A stretch of 64,000 nucleotides of DNA from JAIWNK01 sp964453115 (GTDB taxonomy: Bacteria; Chloroflexota; Anaerolineae; Anaerolineales; Anaerolineaceae), in contig CAYVRT010000017.1 of assembly GCA_964453115.1 (NCBI GenBank), positions 20,286 to 84,285 of the forward strand, read 5' to 3'. Positions 51,912 to 60,306 of this stretch are shown here, piece by piece. Each line of letters begins with the position of its first letter. Positions within the stretch are counted from its first letter, which is position 1. The notes under the pieces are model-generated. The model saw only the letters and a program-made list of their open reading frames with translations. It ran no database searches and was not told where the DNA came from. Made by a program: the position numbers and the translations under genes.

Positions 51912-53045
51912 ATGTTAAATCGTTTGACCCGTTTCTTTGCTTCCCGCTGGGGAATTGTCCTGGTGGGCGCCCTGATTGGTGTGTTGGGACCGGTGCTGCA
52001 AAAGCTGGGCAACCCGGCCAATATGGGCATTTGTGTGGCCTGCTTTGAGCGTGATATTGCTGGGGCATTGGGCCTGCACCGGAATGCTGTCACCCAATAC
52101 ATTCGGCCCGAAATCATCGGCTTTGTGTTGGGGGCGACGCTGGCGGCGTTGCTGTTCCGCGAGTTCAAGGCGCGTGCCGGCTCGGCGCCACTTGTGCGCT
52201 TTGTCCTTGGCTTTTTTGCCATGATTGGGGCGTTGATCTTTTTGGGTTGCCCCTGGCGGGCCAATTTTCGCCTGGCCGGTGGTGACCTGACGGCCCTACC
52301 AGCCATTCTCGGCCTTGTGCTTGGGATTGGGGCGGGGGTCTGGTTCCTGCGCCGCGGATATACCCTGGGGCGCAGCTTTCGCACACCGGCGGCAGTGGGC
52401 TGGCTCTTGCCATTGACCATGGTCGGGTTGCTGCTGCTCCTCGTTCTGCGTCCGGTTTTCAGTGAGGGCGGGCCAATTTTCTTCAGTGAAAAAGGCCCAG
52501 GAGCGGCACACGCTCCGTTACTGGCTTCGCTGCTGATTGGCCTGCTGATTGGTTTTCTGGCGCAGCGGACGCGCTTTTGCACGGTTGGTGCCGTGCGGGA
52601 TGTGATCTTGATGCGGGATACGCATTTGTTGGGTGGCCTGCTGGCTTTGTTGGTCACTGCACTGGTTACCAACCTGGTTTTGGGCCAATTTAAATTGGGC
52701 TATGCTGCGCAGCCGGTCGCTCACAGCAATACATTGTGGAATGTGCTGGGGATGGTGCTGGCCGGGCTGGCCTATGCATTGGCCGGTGGCTGCCCGGGAC
52801 GACAGCTTTTCCTCTCCGGTGAGGGAGATGGGGATGCTGCCATTTTCGTATTTGGCATGATTGCCGGAGCAGCATTTGCGCATAACTTCAACCTGGCTGC
52901 CAGGCCGGATGCGCTGGTTGAAGGTAGCCTGACGGTTGGGGGGCCTTCGCCATTTGGCATGGGCGCAGTGATTTTGGGCCTGGTGGTTTGTGTGGCATTG
53001 GGCTTTGCCATGCGCGAGAAGAAAATTGTTGTCAAAGGAGGCTGA
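51912..53045 (+). CDS. yedE: YeeE/YedE-family transporter, selenium-associated type
   Basis: 377 residues, about ten transmembrane helices. Family Cys-containing motifs NMGICVACFERD, FLGCPWR, RTRFCTVGAVRD and AGGCPGRQLFLSGEGDGD are present; such Cys-lined proteins move sulfur (thiosulfate) or selenium species across the membrane. The neighbours (TusA-like, cysteine-desulfurase-like, DUF3343) match the selenium-linked YedE variant. AGGAGG at 51901 sets the start; the frame extends upstream without membrane-protein character. Confidence 0.87.
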   Translation: MLNRLTRFFASRWGIVLVGALIGVLGPVLQKLGNPANMGICVACFERDIAGALGLHRNAVTQYIRPEIIGFVLGATLAALLFREFKARAGSAPLVRFVLGFFAMIGALIFLGCPWRANFRLAGGDLTALPAILGLVLGIGAGVWFLRRGYTLGRSFRTPAAVGWLLPLTMVGLLLLLVLRPVFSEGGPIFFSEKGPGAAHAPLLASLLIGLLIGFLAQRTRFCTVGAVRDVILMRDTHLLGGLLALLVTALVTNLVLGQFKLGYAAQPVAHSNTLWNVLGMVLAGLAYALAGGCPGRQLFLSGEGDGDAAIFVFGMIAGAAFAHNFNLAARPDALVEGSLTVGGPSPFGMGAVILGLVVCVALGFAMREKKIVVKGG

Positions 53046-53046
53046 A

Positions 53047-53256
53047 ATGATCGTGGTGGATGCTCGTGGTTTATCTTGTCCGGAGCCGGTTTTGCTGACG
53101 AAGCAGGCCATTCAGGCCGGCAAGTTCCCAATTCAGGTTTTGTTGGATACAGTAACGGCGCGTGAGAATGTGCGTCGAATGGCTGAGTTTTCTGGTTGTG
53201 TGGTGCAGGTTTCACAGCAAGGTGACGAGTTCGAACTCGTTTTGCGCAAAAAATGA
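53047..53256 (+). CDS. TusA/YedF-like sulfur (selenium) carrier
   Basis: 69 residues, a single TusA-type domain with CPEPVLLTKQAI (catalytic Cys about residue 11) and a C-terminal VxQ-x-G-D-E-F strand. It accepts and relays persulfide (or selenide) in the cytoplasm. It lies right after yedE with GGAGG, and its stop overlaps the next start (ATGA). It lacks the C-terminal DsrE-like half of full YedF. Confidence 0.88.
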   Translation: MIVVDARGLSCPEPVLLTKQAIQAGKFPIQVLLDTVTARENVRRMAEFSGCVVQVSQQGDEFELVLRKK

Positions 53257-54425
53257 GTCGCTCGACGCCCCTCTATCTGGATAATGCAGCAACGAGCTGG
53301 CCCAAGCCGGCCTGTGTTGGGCGCGCGATGAGCGTTTTTTTGCGTCAGATGGGTGCCAACCCGGGGCGTTCTGGTCACCGCATGGCGGTGGAGGCGGCGC
53401 GGGTTGTCTATCGGGCGCGCGAGGCGCTGGCTGCCTGGTTTGGGGCAACCGATCCGCTGCGGGTGGTGTTTGGCATGAACGCAACCGAGGGGCTGAACCT
53501 GGCCTTGCATGGGCTGTTGCGTCCGGGCGACCATGTGGTGACAACCAGCATGGAACACAATGCGGTCATGCGTCCGTTGCGCGACCTGGAAGCACAGGGC
53601 GTGCGATTGAGTATTGCCAATTGCGCACCGGATGGCACGTTGCAACCCGCTGTGGTGCAGGCCTGTTTGCGTCCGGAGACACGCCTGATTGTGATGACCC
53701 ATGCTTCCAATGTGTGCGGCACCTTACTGCCCGTTGCGCAGGTGGGGGCTTTGGCCCGTGCCCACGGGGCGCTGCTGCTGGTGGATGCTGCTCAGACGGC
53801 TGGTCTCTATCCGCTGGATATGCAGCGGGATGGGGTGGACTTGCTGGCGTTTACCGGTCATAAATCGCTTTGTGGCCCAACGGGTACGGGGGGGCTGATT
53901 TTGGGCCCGCGCCTGGATGTGAACGAACTGCGTCCGCTCAAACAGGGCGGCACGGGGAGTGCCTCGGAGCGCGAAAAACAACCCGATTTTGCACCGGATC
54001 GCTATGAGAGCGGCACGCTCAATACCGTTGGCCTGGCGGGCTTGTTGGCTGGCCTGGAATGGCTGAAGGGGCGTGGCGTTGATGGGTTGCGCGCTCAGGA
54101 GCGGGCGCTGTGTGCTTTGCTGTTGGAAGGTTTGTGCGGCATCCCAGGTGTTCAGGTATATGGCCCAGCCTGCGCTGAATGTCGGACTGCAACGGTTGCC
54201 TTTAACATTGCTGGTTGTTCGCCATCTGAAGTTGGGCAACGCCTGGATGAGGAATTTGGCATTCTTTGCCGGGTGGGGCTGCATTGTGCCCCGGCGGCGC
54301 ACCGCACCCTGGGGAGCTTTCCGATTGGCAGTGTGCGTTTTAGCCTGGGGGCGCGGAGTTCCCGGGCGCAGGTGCTGTGTGCCATCAGGGCTGTGCGGAT
54401 GCTGGCAAAGGAGCTGCGGCCTTGA
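53253..54425 (+). CDS. Cysteine desulfurase/selenocysteine lyase-like aminotransferase class V
   Basis: 390 residues. LDNAATSWPKP at the N-terminus, HNAVMRPLR, VDAAQTAG, the PLP lysine in FTGHKSLCGP, and the reactive Cys in GLHCAPAAHRTLG. This subgroup, from memory, accompanies selenium-dependent molybdenum hydroxylase genes. It would deliver S or Se from cysteine or selenocysteine to the TusA-like carrier next door. Four-base overlaps on both sides imply tight co-translation. Confidence 0.87.
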   Translation: MSRSTPLYLDNAATSWPKPACVGRAMSVFLRQMGANPGRSGHRMAVEAARVVYRAREALAAWFGATDPLRVVFGMNATEGLNLALHGLLRPGDHVVTTSMEHNAVMRPLRDLEAQGVRLSIANCAPDGTLQPAVVQACLRPETRLIVMTHASNVCGTLLPVAQVGALARAHGALLLVDAAQTAGLYPLDMQRDGVDLLAFTGHKSLCGPTGTGGLILGPRLDVNELRPLKQGGTGSASEREKQPDFAPDRYESGTLNTVGLAGLLAGLEWLKGRGVDGLRAQERALCALLLEGLCGIPGVQVYGPACAECRTATVAFNIAGCSPSEVGQRLDEEFGILCRVGLHCAPAAHRTLGSFPIGSVRFSLGARSSRAQVLCAIRAVRMLAKELRP

Positions 54426-54646
54426 ACGATACTTCGTGGGCTGTGTTTTTGATGATCTCAACCGGCCATGCCATTCGCGCTGAATCGGTTCTGAAGCAGG
54501 CCGGGGTTGCCTGCAAACTGATTTCTGTGCCGCGTCATCTCAGTTCCGATTGTGGGGTTTGCGTGCGGGTTGCGGCGCGAGATGTTGAGCAGACGCTTTG
54601 CATCTTGAAGCAGGCGGGCCTGACCTTTGAATTGCATATGTTGTAA
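54422..54646 (+). CDS. DUF3343 protein, putative Se/S carrier
   Basis: 74 residues from TTG 54422, overlapping the preceding stop (TTGA). The pattern STGHAIRAESVLKQAGVACKLISVPRHLSSDCGVCVRV is that of DUF3343, a small family found with YedE/YedF and SelD; its conserved Cys (SSDCG) would carry the chalcogen. An ATG codon in this position is lacking, so TTG is the probable start. Confidence 0.82.
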   Translation: MNDTSWAVFLMISTGHAIRAESVLKQAGVACKLISVPRHLSSDCGVCVRVAARDVEQTLCILKQAGLTFELHML

Positions 54647-54653
54647 ACAGGAG

Positions 54654-54689
54654 CCTGCCCCCCGACTTGTCGCCAAGCCGGGGGGCAGG
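54654..54689. terminator. Strong hairpin between convergent units
   Basis: CCTGCCCCCC (54654-54663) pairs perfectly with GGGGGGCAGG (54680-54689). No T-tract follows, so it may be bidirectional between the selenium operon and the MerR gene. Confidence 0.65.
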
Positions 54690-54713
54690 GTATCCGACCC
54701 ACAATTCTGTAGC

Positions 54714-55538
54714 TCAGGAAACTTTGCGCACCGGGAATTGAATCTCGGTGATGTAGCTGGGGTCATCCTGTTGCACTGGGCCTGCGCCCGTGTGAACGTA
54801 GATCTCGCGTCCGGGGCCAACAATCTGGTAGCCATTCTGCTCCAACCAGGCCATTAGCTCTGTGTAGGTGTTGGAGAGGGTGTTGAACGGGCCATGGTGC
54901 ATCAGGCTTGCCATGTCTTCCACCCCGGGCAGCTCGTAGATGTGTGCTGGGGCCTTGAGGGTGGCTGGAGCGCTGACTGGTTCACAGACTTCCAGTTCAA
55001 TCTTCTGCTCGCGGTACTCCTCATCCAAATAGATGACAAAGCAGGGGCCATTCGGCCTGATGCCCTGTTCCTGCAGGGCGCTTTCCAGCGTGTTCCACAA
55101 TTCGCCCTGTTCGGGATAGCTGGGGATGACACCCCGCACAGCCGCCACCCAGAAGGATGGCACTTTCTTAATCACAACATCCAATGCGGTCATTCTGCCC
55201 TCCAAATCAATTTGTTCCAATCGAGACTTGACCCTTTCCAGCATTGCCTGGCCTTCTTCAATCTGCTGGCGCAATTCTGCCTGGCGGCGGCGCAGCATTC
55301 CGCGCAATTCTTCAGCGGAGAGGTCTGAATCCAGAATCAGCCGAATCTGTTCCAGGGTCAGGCCCAGGTCTTTCAGCACCAGGATGCGGTTGAGGCGCGG
55401 CAACTGGCTGGCTGAGTAGTAGCGGTAGCCTGTGAAGCGGTCTACCTCAACCGGTTTGAGGAGGCCGAGCTCGTCGTAGTAACGCAATGTCTTCACAGGT
55501 ACCCAACACAATCGTGAGAACTCACCAATCTTGAACAT
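54714..55538 (-). CDS. MerR-family regulator with GyrI-like ligand domain (BmrR type)
   Basis: 274 residues. MerR winged helix (KIGEFSRLCWVPVKTLRYYDELGLLKPVEVDRFTGYRYY), a dimerisation helix to about 115, then a GyrI/AraC-effector-binding domain (VIKKVPSFWVAAVRG, LPGVEDMASLMHHGPFNTLSNTYTELMAWLEQNGYQIVGPGREIY). Such proteins bind hydrophobic drugs or cofactors and activate promoters with long spacers. There is no metal-binding Cys set. It stands alone, with no obvious exporter beside it. Confidence 0.9.
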   Translation of the reverse strand: MFKIGEFSRLCWVPVKTLRYYDELGLLKPVEVDRFTGYRYYSASQLPRLNRILVLKDLGLTLEQIRLILDSDLSAEELRGMLRRRQAELRQQIEEGQAMLERVKSRLEQIDLEGRMTALDVVIKKVPSFWVAAVRGVIPSYPEQGELWNTLESALQEQGIRPNGPCFVIYLDEEYREQKIELEVCEPVSAPATLKAPAHIYELPGVEDMASLMHHGPFNTLSNTYTELMAWLEQNGYQIVGPGREIYVHTGAGPVQQDDPSYITEIQFPVRKVS

Positions 55539-55626
55539 GGTTCCTCCAGAGGATTACGTCTCGATGATACACCTTCCAGTGGGGGGAGAGTCAAGGGGGC
55601 AAAATGAAAAATCTGTCTATGGTGGG

Positions 55627-55908
55627 TTAACGGATGAGCGCAGGTAGGAAGAGCTTTGCGATGACTTCTCCAACGCCATGCCAGAAACCCAAACCGACCT
55701 GATGGCTGGCGTTGCTTTGCTCACCCAGCACCGCCTGACCGACGGTGAAATCTACCGTATAGCTGGCTGAACTGGCATGGCCGCCTGTGCCATAGCCAGC
55801 AACGAACCAATCCAGCCGATAGCTGGCCGAGGACATGGCCTGGACTGCGGCGGTCAGCAAGAGCAGGGCCAGTGCGGCGATCCAAAGAGCTTTGGTCAAG
55901 GTTTTCAT
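55627..55908 (-). CDS. Small secreted protein with C-terminal anchor-like tail
   Basis: 93 residues. Signal peptide (about 1-24, ending AVQA), then a core with two SSASY motifs (SSASYRLDWFVAGYGTGGH, SSASYTVDFTVGQAVLG) typical of extracellular proteins in Chloroflexota and Planctomycetes. The end reads LFLPALIR, like the Leu-Pro-Leu tails common in Anaerolineae surface proteins. It follows the secreted protein at 57071 by 17 bp. Function unknown. Confidence 0.65.
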   Translation of the reverse strand: MKTLTKALWIAALALLLLTAAVQAMSSASYRLDWFVAGYGTGGHASSASYTVDFTVGQAVLGEQSNASHQVGLGFWHGVGEVIAKLFLPALIR

Positions 55909-55925
55909 AGCATTCCTGGCCCGTT

Positions 55926-57071
55926 TTACTGATGTTCCAGCGTCAGGCGCAGCCCGCCAATTTGCAGCCAATCGGTACTGCCGCTGAAGGCCAGGCCGAC
56001 CACAATGTAGAGAATGCCGGATTCTTCGGTCAGGACATTGTTGGTGGTCAAGTTGAGATGCACTGTGCAGCCATTGGGCTGGACGGAATCTTCGCAGATG
56101 CGATCGGTATCATCAAAGAGGATTTCGGCATAGGCGTTTGGTGCAGTCTGGCGACGGATGCGAATGTTGATGATGCTGGTGAAATCGGTATCGCCAATCC
56201 AGTACAATTCCAGTGCGGAGACGGTCACATCCTGCCCATAAAGCGGGCCGGTGATGGTGACAGGGAAGACGATATATTTGTTGCCTGCGGTTGCCCCGCG
56301 GGTGATGGTTGCTCCGCCCATGCCATTGGCATCAATGATGGTGCTATCGCCAGCCTGGAATTTGATTGCGTTGTTGCCGCTCATCCAAACATAGGAGGGC
56401 GCACTGCTGCGGATGATGCCTGTGCCAACTGCTTCAATTGCCGGGCCTGTGTCATTTTCGGCCAGCAGGGCAGCATGATTGCTGGAGGCACTGACCGCCC
56501 AAACGCCGCTGTTGGACTGGCTGGAAGCAAAGACACCATAGCCACCATCTGCGGTTGCCGAAACAGCTTCACCCGTCCCGCCCGCAGTGGCAACGAAGGC
56601 ATCCGTGTCGCCGCTGGTGGCGCTGTTTTCAACAATCAACACGCCGTCAATCGAGTCAATGATTTGAGCGCCGGGGACGAGGGAGAGCGAATAGGGAACT
56701 GCCAGAATGACCTGACGTGGGGTCATCTCGGAATCGCTGCCAACCTGAATGCCAAGCCAGACTTTTTGCCCGGTTAGAACGGTGTAACAGTTATCGAGAT
56801 AGCTGTTGAACAGTCCATTGGCGATGGTGACTGTGTGGCTTTGACCGCAAATGGGGCTGCCGCCCTCGGCTACCTCATAGAGGCGGAAGGTCAGGGTATA
56901 GTCGCCATTGAGCGGGGTGCCGCTGGCATTTGTCAGCCGCCCCTGGATGGGGATGGCGCCGGGGGTGATGAAGTTGGGGCCTTCATCTTGCGCCGCGCCA
57001 GGGCTGACATTGAAAACGGTCAACACGATGCTGAGCAGCATCAAAAGCATGGGAATCGAAAACTTTTTCAT
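55926..57071 (-). CDS. Secreted protein of unknown function
   Basis: 381 residues from ATG 57071, preceded by CAGGAGACC. Signal peptide to about residue 26 (GAAQ), then IPIQGRLTNASGTPLNGDYTLTFRLYEVAEGGSPICGQ, a phrase I associate with extracellular, tail-fibre- or carbohydrate-linked proteins of many phyla. The middle is low-complexity Ala/Ser/Gly; the C-terminal domain is beta-rich with two Cys. Probably forms an operon with the next small secreted protein. The leader (57072-57274) is long and hairpin-rich. Confidence 0.65.
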   Translation of the reverse strand: MKKFSIPMLLMLLSIVLTVFNVSPGAAQDEGPNFITPGAIPIQGRLTNASGTPLNGDYTLTFRLYEVAEGGSPICGQSHTVTIANGLFNSYLDNCYTVLTGQKVWLGIQVGSDSEMTPRQVILAVPYSLSLVPGAQIIDSIDGVLIVENSATSGDTDAFVATAGGTGEAVSATADGGYGVFASSQSNSGVWAVSASSNHAALLAENDTGPAIEAVGTGIIRSSAPSYVWMSGNNAIKFQAGDSTIIDANGMGGATITRGATAGNKYIVFPVTITGPLYGQDVTVSALELYWIGDTDFTSIINIRIRRQTAPNAYAEILFDDTDRICEDSVQPNGCTVHLNLTTNNVLTEESGILYIVVGLAFSGSTDWLQIGGLRLTLEHQ

Positions 57072-57280
57072 CGTTTGGTCTCCTGAAAAATCAAAGGGAA
57101 GAACAAAAGAAGGTGGGAAGGGAAAGGTCTTGTGTGGGGATATGCTCCTTTCCCGTTGCTCACAAGCGTTTGTATACATGTGATGCCCCCTTGCCGGTGC
57201 GGATTGGCTGCCGGATGAGCAACGTGCTGAAAAACGACAGTCACCCCTCGTTAAAATGAGGAATTGTTGACTGTGTAATT

Positions 57281-57309
57281 AATATATCAGGATTGGGGAG
57301 TAGATTCAA
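57281..57309 (-). promoter_or_regulatory. Promoter of the secreted-protein pair
   Basis: On the minus strand TTGAAT (57309-57304), 17-bp spacer, TATATT (57286-57281). The predicted transcript starts with the hairpin CAGTCA/TGACTG (57273-57238) with inner pairs CCTC/GAGG. Confidence 0.6.
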
Positions 57310-57343
57310 GTAGCAATTTTTGGGCTGTGAAGGATGCGGTTGA

Positions 57344-58594
57344 TCACGAAGCCGGGTTGCTGTTGGATGGTGGCGTGCGAAATTTGAACCATACTGGCAC
57401 GATGCAGGCCAGCGAGATGAGGGCTGTGAGCAGGAATGGAAATTGCGGGTTGACGTTTTCCCATAAATAGCCGCCAATCAACGGTGCAGGCAGCGAGACC
57501 AGCCCCAGGCTGGTGCTGAACAGGCCAAAGGCCACCCCGCGCAGGTGTTGCGGCACGGCCTTGCTAATCAGAGATTGGTAAGCCGGGGTTGCCAGGCCCA
57601 CGCCAATGCCAGCAATGACCCAGCCCAGGGCGTAGAGCAAGCGTGCGCTGCCCGGTGGCAGCAGGGCAATCATGCCGATCGAAACGGCTAGAAAGAGGAA
57701 CGAAATGGCGATGTTGACCCGTTCGCCAACCCGGTCGGCCAGCCAGCCGGCCGGAATCATGACGGCCATCATGGCAACGCCAAAGATGCTGCTCATTGTG
57801 CCAATTTCCAGGATGGATAAGCCGGCAATATCCTGCATGTAGACCGAAAGGAAACTGAATGACATGTTAAAGAAGATGTCGCGTACTCCATCGGTAATCA
57901 GAATCCAGGTGAACAGCCCGCCAGCCAGGATGAGGGCGAACATGGTGGCCAGGTTGCTTTTCAGGCCGCTCAGGGTGAGTGGTTTGGGGGCCGATTCGCT
58001 GCCGCGGGCCGCCTCGCGTGCCATGCCAACGCGCAGCAGGGTGGCAAGAATGTAGAGGCCGGTTGCCACGAGCAGCATGCCCTTGAAGCCCATTTGCTCC
58101 ACCAGGTAACCGCCAGCCAGTGGCCCAACCACGCCCACAATTCCAAACAGGGTTTGGGTAATGCCAAACAGGCGAGCGCGGTGTTCGGGCGCCGAGTGGT
58201 CGGCAATGAAGGCGTCGAAGCTGGGGCCAATCAGCGAGCGCGTGACTGCGCCGAGGGCCGACGCTGCCAGCACCCATTCCCAACGGTCGGCGAGCAGCAG
58301 CGGCAGATAGCCCAGGATGCCAATCACGCTACCAATGGCAATGGCGCGCAGTCGTCCGAGCGAATCGGAAACCCAGCCGCCCAAAATTTGCAGCAGCAGG
58401 GGGATGATTTGTGAGAGTGTGTAAAAGATGCCAATTTGCGAAATGCCAGCGCCCAGTTCTTTTAAATAGAGTGCTTCCAGCGGGCCATACATGTTTCCGC
58501 CCAGGTTGGCGAGAATCATTGCCAGCATAAACAGGAGCAAGAGCGGGGTTAACAGGCGGAGTTTTTTCTGTGGAACGGTGGGGCTTGTGGTCAT
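57344..58594 (-). CDS. MFS transporter
   Basis: 416 residues, 12 transmembrane segments. GGWVSDSLGRLRA between helices 2 and 3 and GWLADRVGERVN between 8 and 9 are the MFS motif A repeats. The protein probably exports a small molecule, but no substrate motif is visible. The ATG overlaps the upstream methyltransferase stop (ATGA), so the two may act on one compound: methylate, then export. Confidence 0.9.
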   Translation of the reverse strand: MTTSPTVPQKKLRLLTPLLLLFMLAMILANLGGNMYGPLEALYLKELGAGISQIGIFYTLSQIIPLLLQILGGWVSDSLGRLRAIAIGSVIGILGYLPLLLADRWEWVLAASALGAVTRSLIGPSFDAFIADHSAPEHRARLFGITQTLFGIVGVVGPLAGGYLVEQMGFKGMLLVATGLYILATLLRVGMAREAARGSESAPKPLTLSGLKSNLATMFALILAGGLFTWILITDGVRDIFFNMSFSFLSVYMQDIAGLSILEIGTMSSIFGVAMMAVMIPAGWLADRVGERVNIAISFLFLAVSIGMIALLPPGSARLLYALGWVIAGIGVGLATPAYQSLISKAVPQHLRGVAFGLFSTSLGLVSLPAPLIGGYLWENVNPQFPFLLTALISLACIVPVWFKFRTPPSNSNPAS

Positions 58595-59301
58595 GGTTTC
58601 TTTCCCAAAATGAAGAGGGTGGTGGCGCTGTGAAAGCCAATCGTTTGCACACGTTGCCGCAGGGTCTGACCTTCTGCCTGAAGTGCCGGGTGGCCCTCGG
58701 CGCGCTGTAGATAGCGCTCAAAGACTGCATCCAACTCAGCCAGCAAAGCCGGGTCTTTGGGGTCGCTTTGCAAATCGCATTCATCGTACAGGCGCAAATC
58801 GGTCAGTGCCAAACTGGAGGCTTGTGCCAGCAATTCTTGCCGGGTGAAAGTTGGTTGGTGGCAGATTCCCTGGGCGCGGTCTATCGTTGCCCACCAATGG
58901 TGTAACAGGACGTGAGTTTGTTGCGTTTCTGTTTGTGCGTCGCAATACATTTCGGCAATGAGCAAATGGCCTGCGGGCTGCAAGACGCGCAGTGCCTGTG
59001 ATAGGACGGTTTGCGGTTGCTGAAAGTGATGCAATGAATTGGCTATTGTTACCAGGTCAAAGGATGCTGGAGCAAAATTGAGTGCCTGGGCATCGCCGGG
59101 CTGAAAGTGCACCGTGGGCTGCGCGCTGAATGCGGCGGCGAATGGGGCGGCGGCATGTTCGTTTGCATCCAGGCCAATGATTTCCGTTTCACCGGGTAGG
59201 GCCTGCAATAAAAAGTGAATAAACCCACCGCTGCCTGTTGCCAGGTCGAGAACGCGGCGGGGTGCGAGGGCCGATAGCCAATCCTTGGGTGTTTGCATCA
59301 T
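58591..59301 (-). CDS. Class I SAM-dependent methyltransferase
   Basis: 236 residues. Motif I VLDLATGSGGF (about 18-28), acidic GLDAN at the end of strand 2, motif II-like GDAQALNF, and TIANSLHHFQQPQTVLSQALRVLQPAGHLLIAEM, the UbiE/Methyltransf_11 pattern. GGAG precedes ATG 59301; ATG 59298 is the alternative. It is coupled to an MFS gene. Substrate unknown. Confidence 0.87.
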   Translation of the reverse strand: MMQTPKDWLSALAPRRVLDLATGSGGFIHFLLQALPGETEIIGLDANEHAAAPFAAAFSAQPTVHFQPGDAQALNFAPASFDLVTIANSLHHFQQPQTVLSQALRVLQPAGHLLIAEMYCDAQTETQQTHVLLHHWWATIDRAQGICHQPTFTRQELLAQASSLALTDLRLYDECDLQSDPKDPALLAELDAVFERYLQRAEGHPALQAEGQTLRQRVQTIGFHSATTLFILGKKP

Positions 59302-59432
59302 TGAGTCTCCAGGTCTTTCAAACAGAGCGATTGGATTATACAGTAACCTACGCAAACGCGCCAAAAAAGTTGCGCAAACATGCGGTGTTGGCCTGGGTTA
59401 TAATACGCTTGACTGCAACGATGGAGGAAGCG

Positions 59433-60257
59433 ATGATTAATTTTTGGTATAGCATTGCCCCGCACCTGTGGAGCGTGGTGGGCAAAGTGGGCCTGGCAAT
59501 TGTCATTTTGGTGGGGAGCTTTTTGCTGGCGCGGTTTCTCAGCCGGCTGGTGCAACGTGCGCTGGCGCGCCGTGCGGCCGGGTTGGGGGCTAGCCGGCTG
59601 CTGCAAGACCTGGTGCGCTGGAGCATTCTGACCCTGGGCGTGTTGATGGCCTTGCAGCAGTTCATTAATGTGACGGCTTTCCTGGCCGGGTTGGGGATTG
59701 TGGGGTTTACGGTTGGTTTTGCGCTCCAGGATGTAATGAAGAATTTTGCTGCCGGGGTGCTGCTCTTGTTGCAGCAGCCGTTTCGCGTGGGCGATGCAGT
59801 GGCTGTTAAGGAATATGAGGGGACGGTGCGGACGATTGACCTGCGCAGTACGGAGCTTGTCACCTTTGATGGGCGGGTGGTGATTTTGCCCAATGCGGAT
59901 GTGTTGAGCCATGCAATTGTCAATTACACGCGCAGTCAGCAGCGCCGGGTGGAACTGACGGTTGCGGTGGCTGCCGGGAGCGATTTGCCGCAGGTGCGTC
60001 AGGCTGCGCTGGAGGCGGTGGAGGGAATGCCGGGCTGCCTGACCGAGCCAGCCGCACAGGCGGTTTTTCAGGTCTTGAATGCTGCCGCGCTTGAGCTAAC
60101 GCTCTATTTTTGGGTAGATGTTGGGCAGGTTAGCACCCTGGCCGCCAAAGATGCCGCCATTGCTGCTTTGCGGCAGGCCTTTGCCGCCCATGGAATTGTC
60201 ATGCCCCATCCGACACAGGCGGTGCGGGTGGAGCAGCAGCCTTCGACAAAGCGTTGA
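59433..60257 (+). CDS. Small-conductance mechanosensitive channel, MscS family
   Basis: 274 residues with three N-terminal helices. The pore helix and following beta domain are recognisable (GLGIVGFTVGFALQDVMKNFAAGVLLLLQQPFRVGDAV, VRTIDLRSTELVTFDGRVVILPNADVLS). It opens under membrane tension to release solutes in osmotic downshock. ATG 59433 follows GGAGG; ATG 59421 is less likely. A TATAAT lies at 59399-59404. Confidence 0.93.
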   Translation: MINFWYSIAPHLWSVVGKVGLAIVILVGSFLLARFLSRLVQRALARRAAGLGASRLLQDLVRWSILTLGVLMALQQFINVTAFLAGLGIVGFTVGFALQDVMKNFAAGVLLLLQQPFRVGDAVAVKEYEGTVRTIDLRSTELVTFDGRVVILPNADVLSHAIVNYTRSQQRRVELTVAVAAGSDLPQVRQAALEAVEGMPGCLTEPAAQAVFQVLNAAALELTLYFWVDVGQVSTLAAKDAAIAALRQAFAAHGIVMPHPTQAVRVEQQPSTKR

Positions 60258-60281
60258 CAATGCTGGGCGATGGATTAGAAT
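60254..60281 (+). promoter_or_regulatory. Promoter of ndh
   Basis: Consensus TTGACA (60254-60259), overlapping the mscS stop, 16-bp spacer, TAGAAT (60276-60281). Confidence 0.65.
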
Positions 60282-60306
60282 TCATTATCAATAGGAAAGA
60301 GAACGG

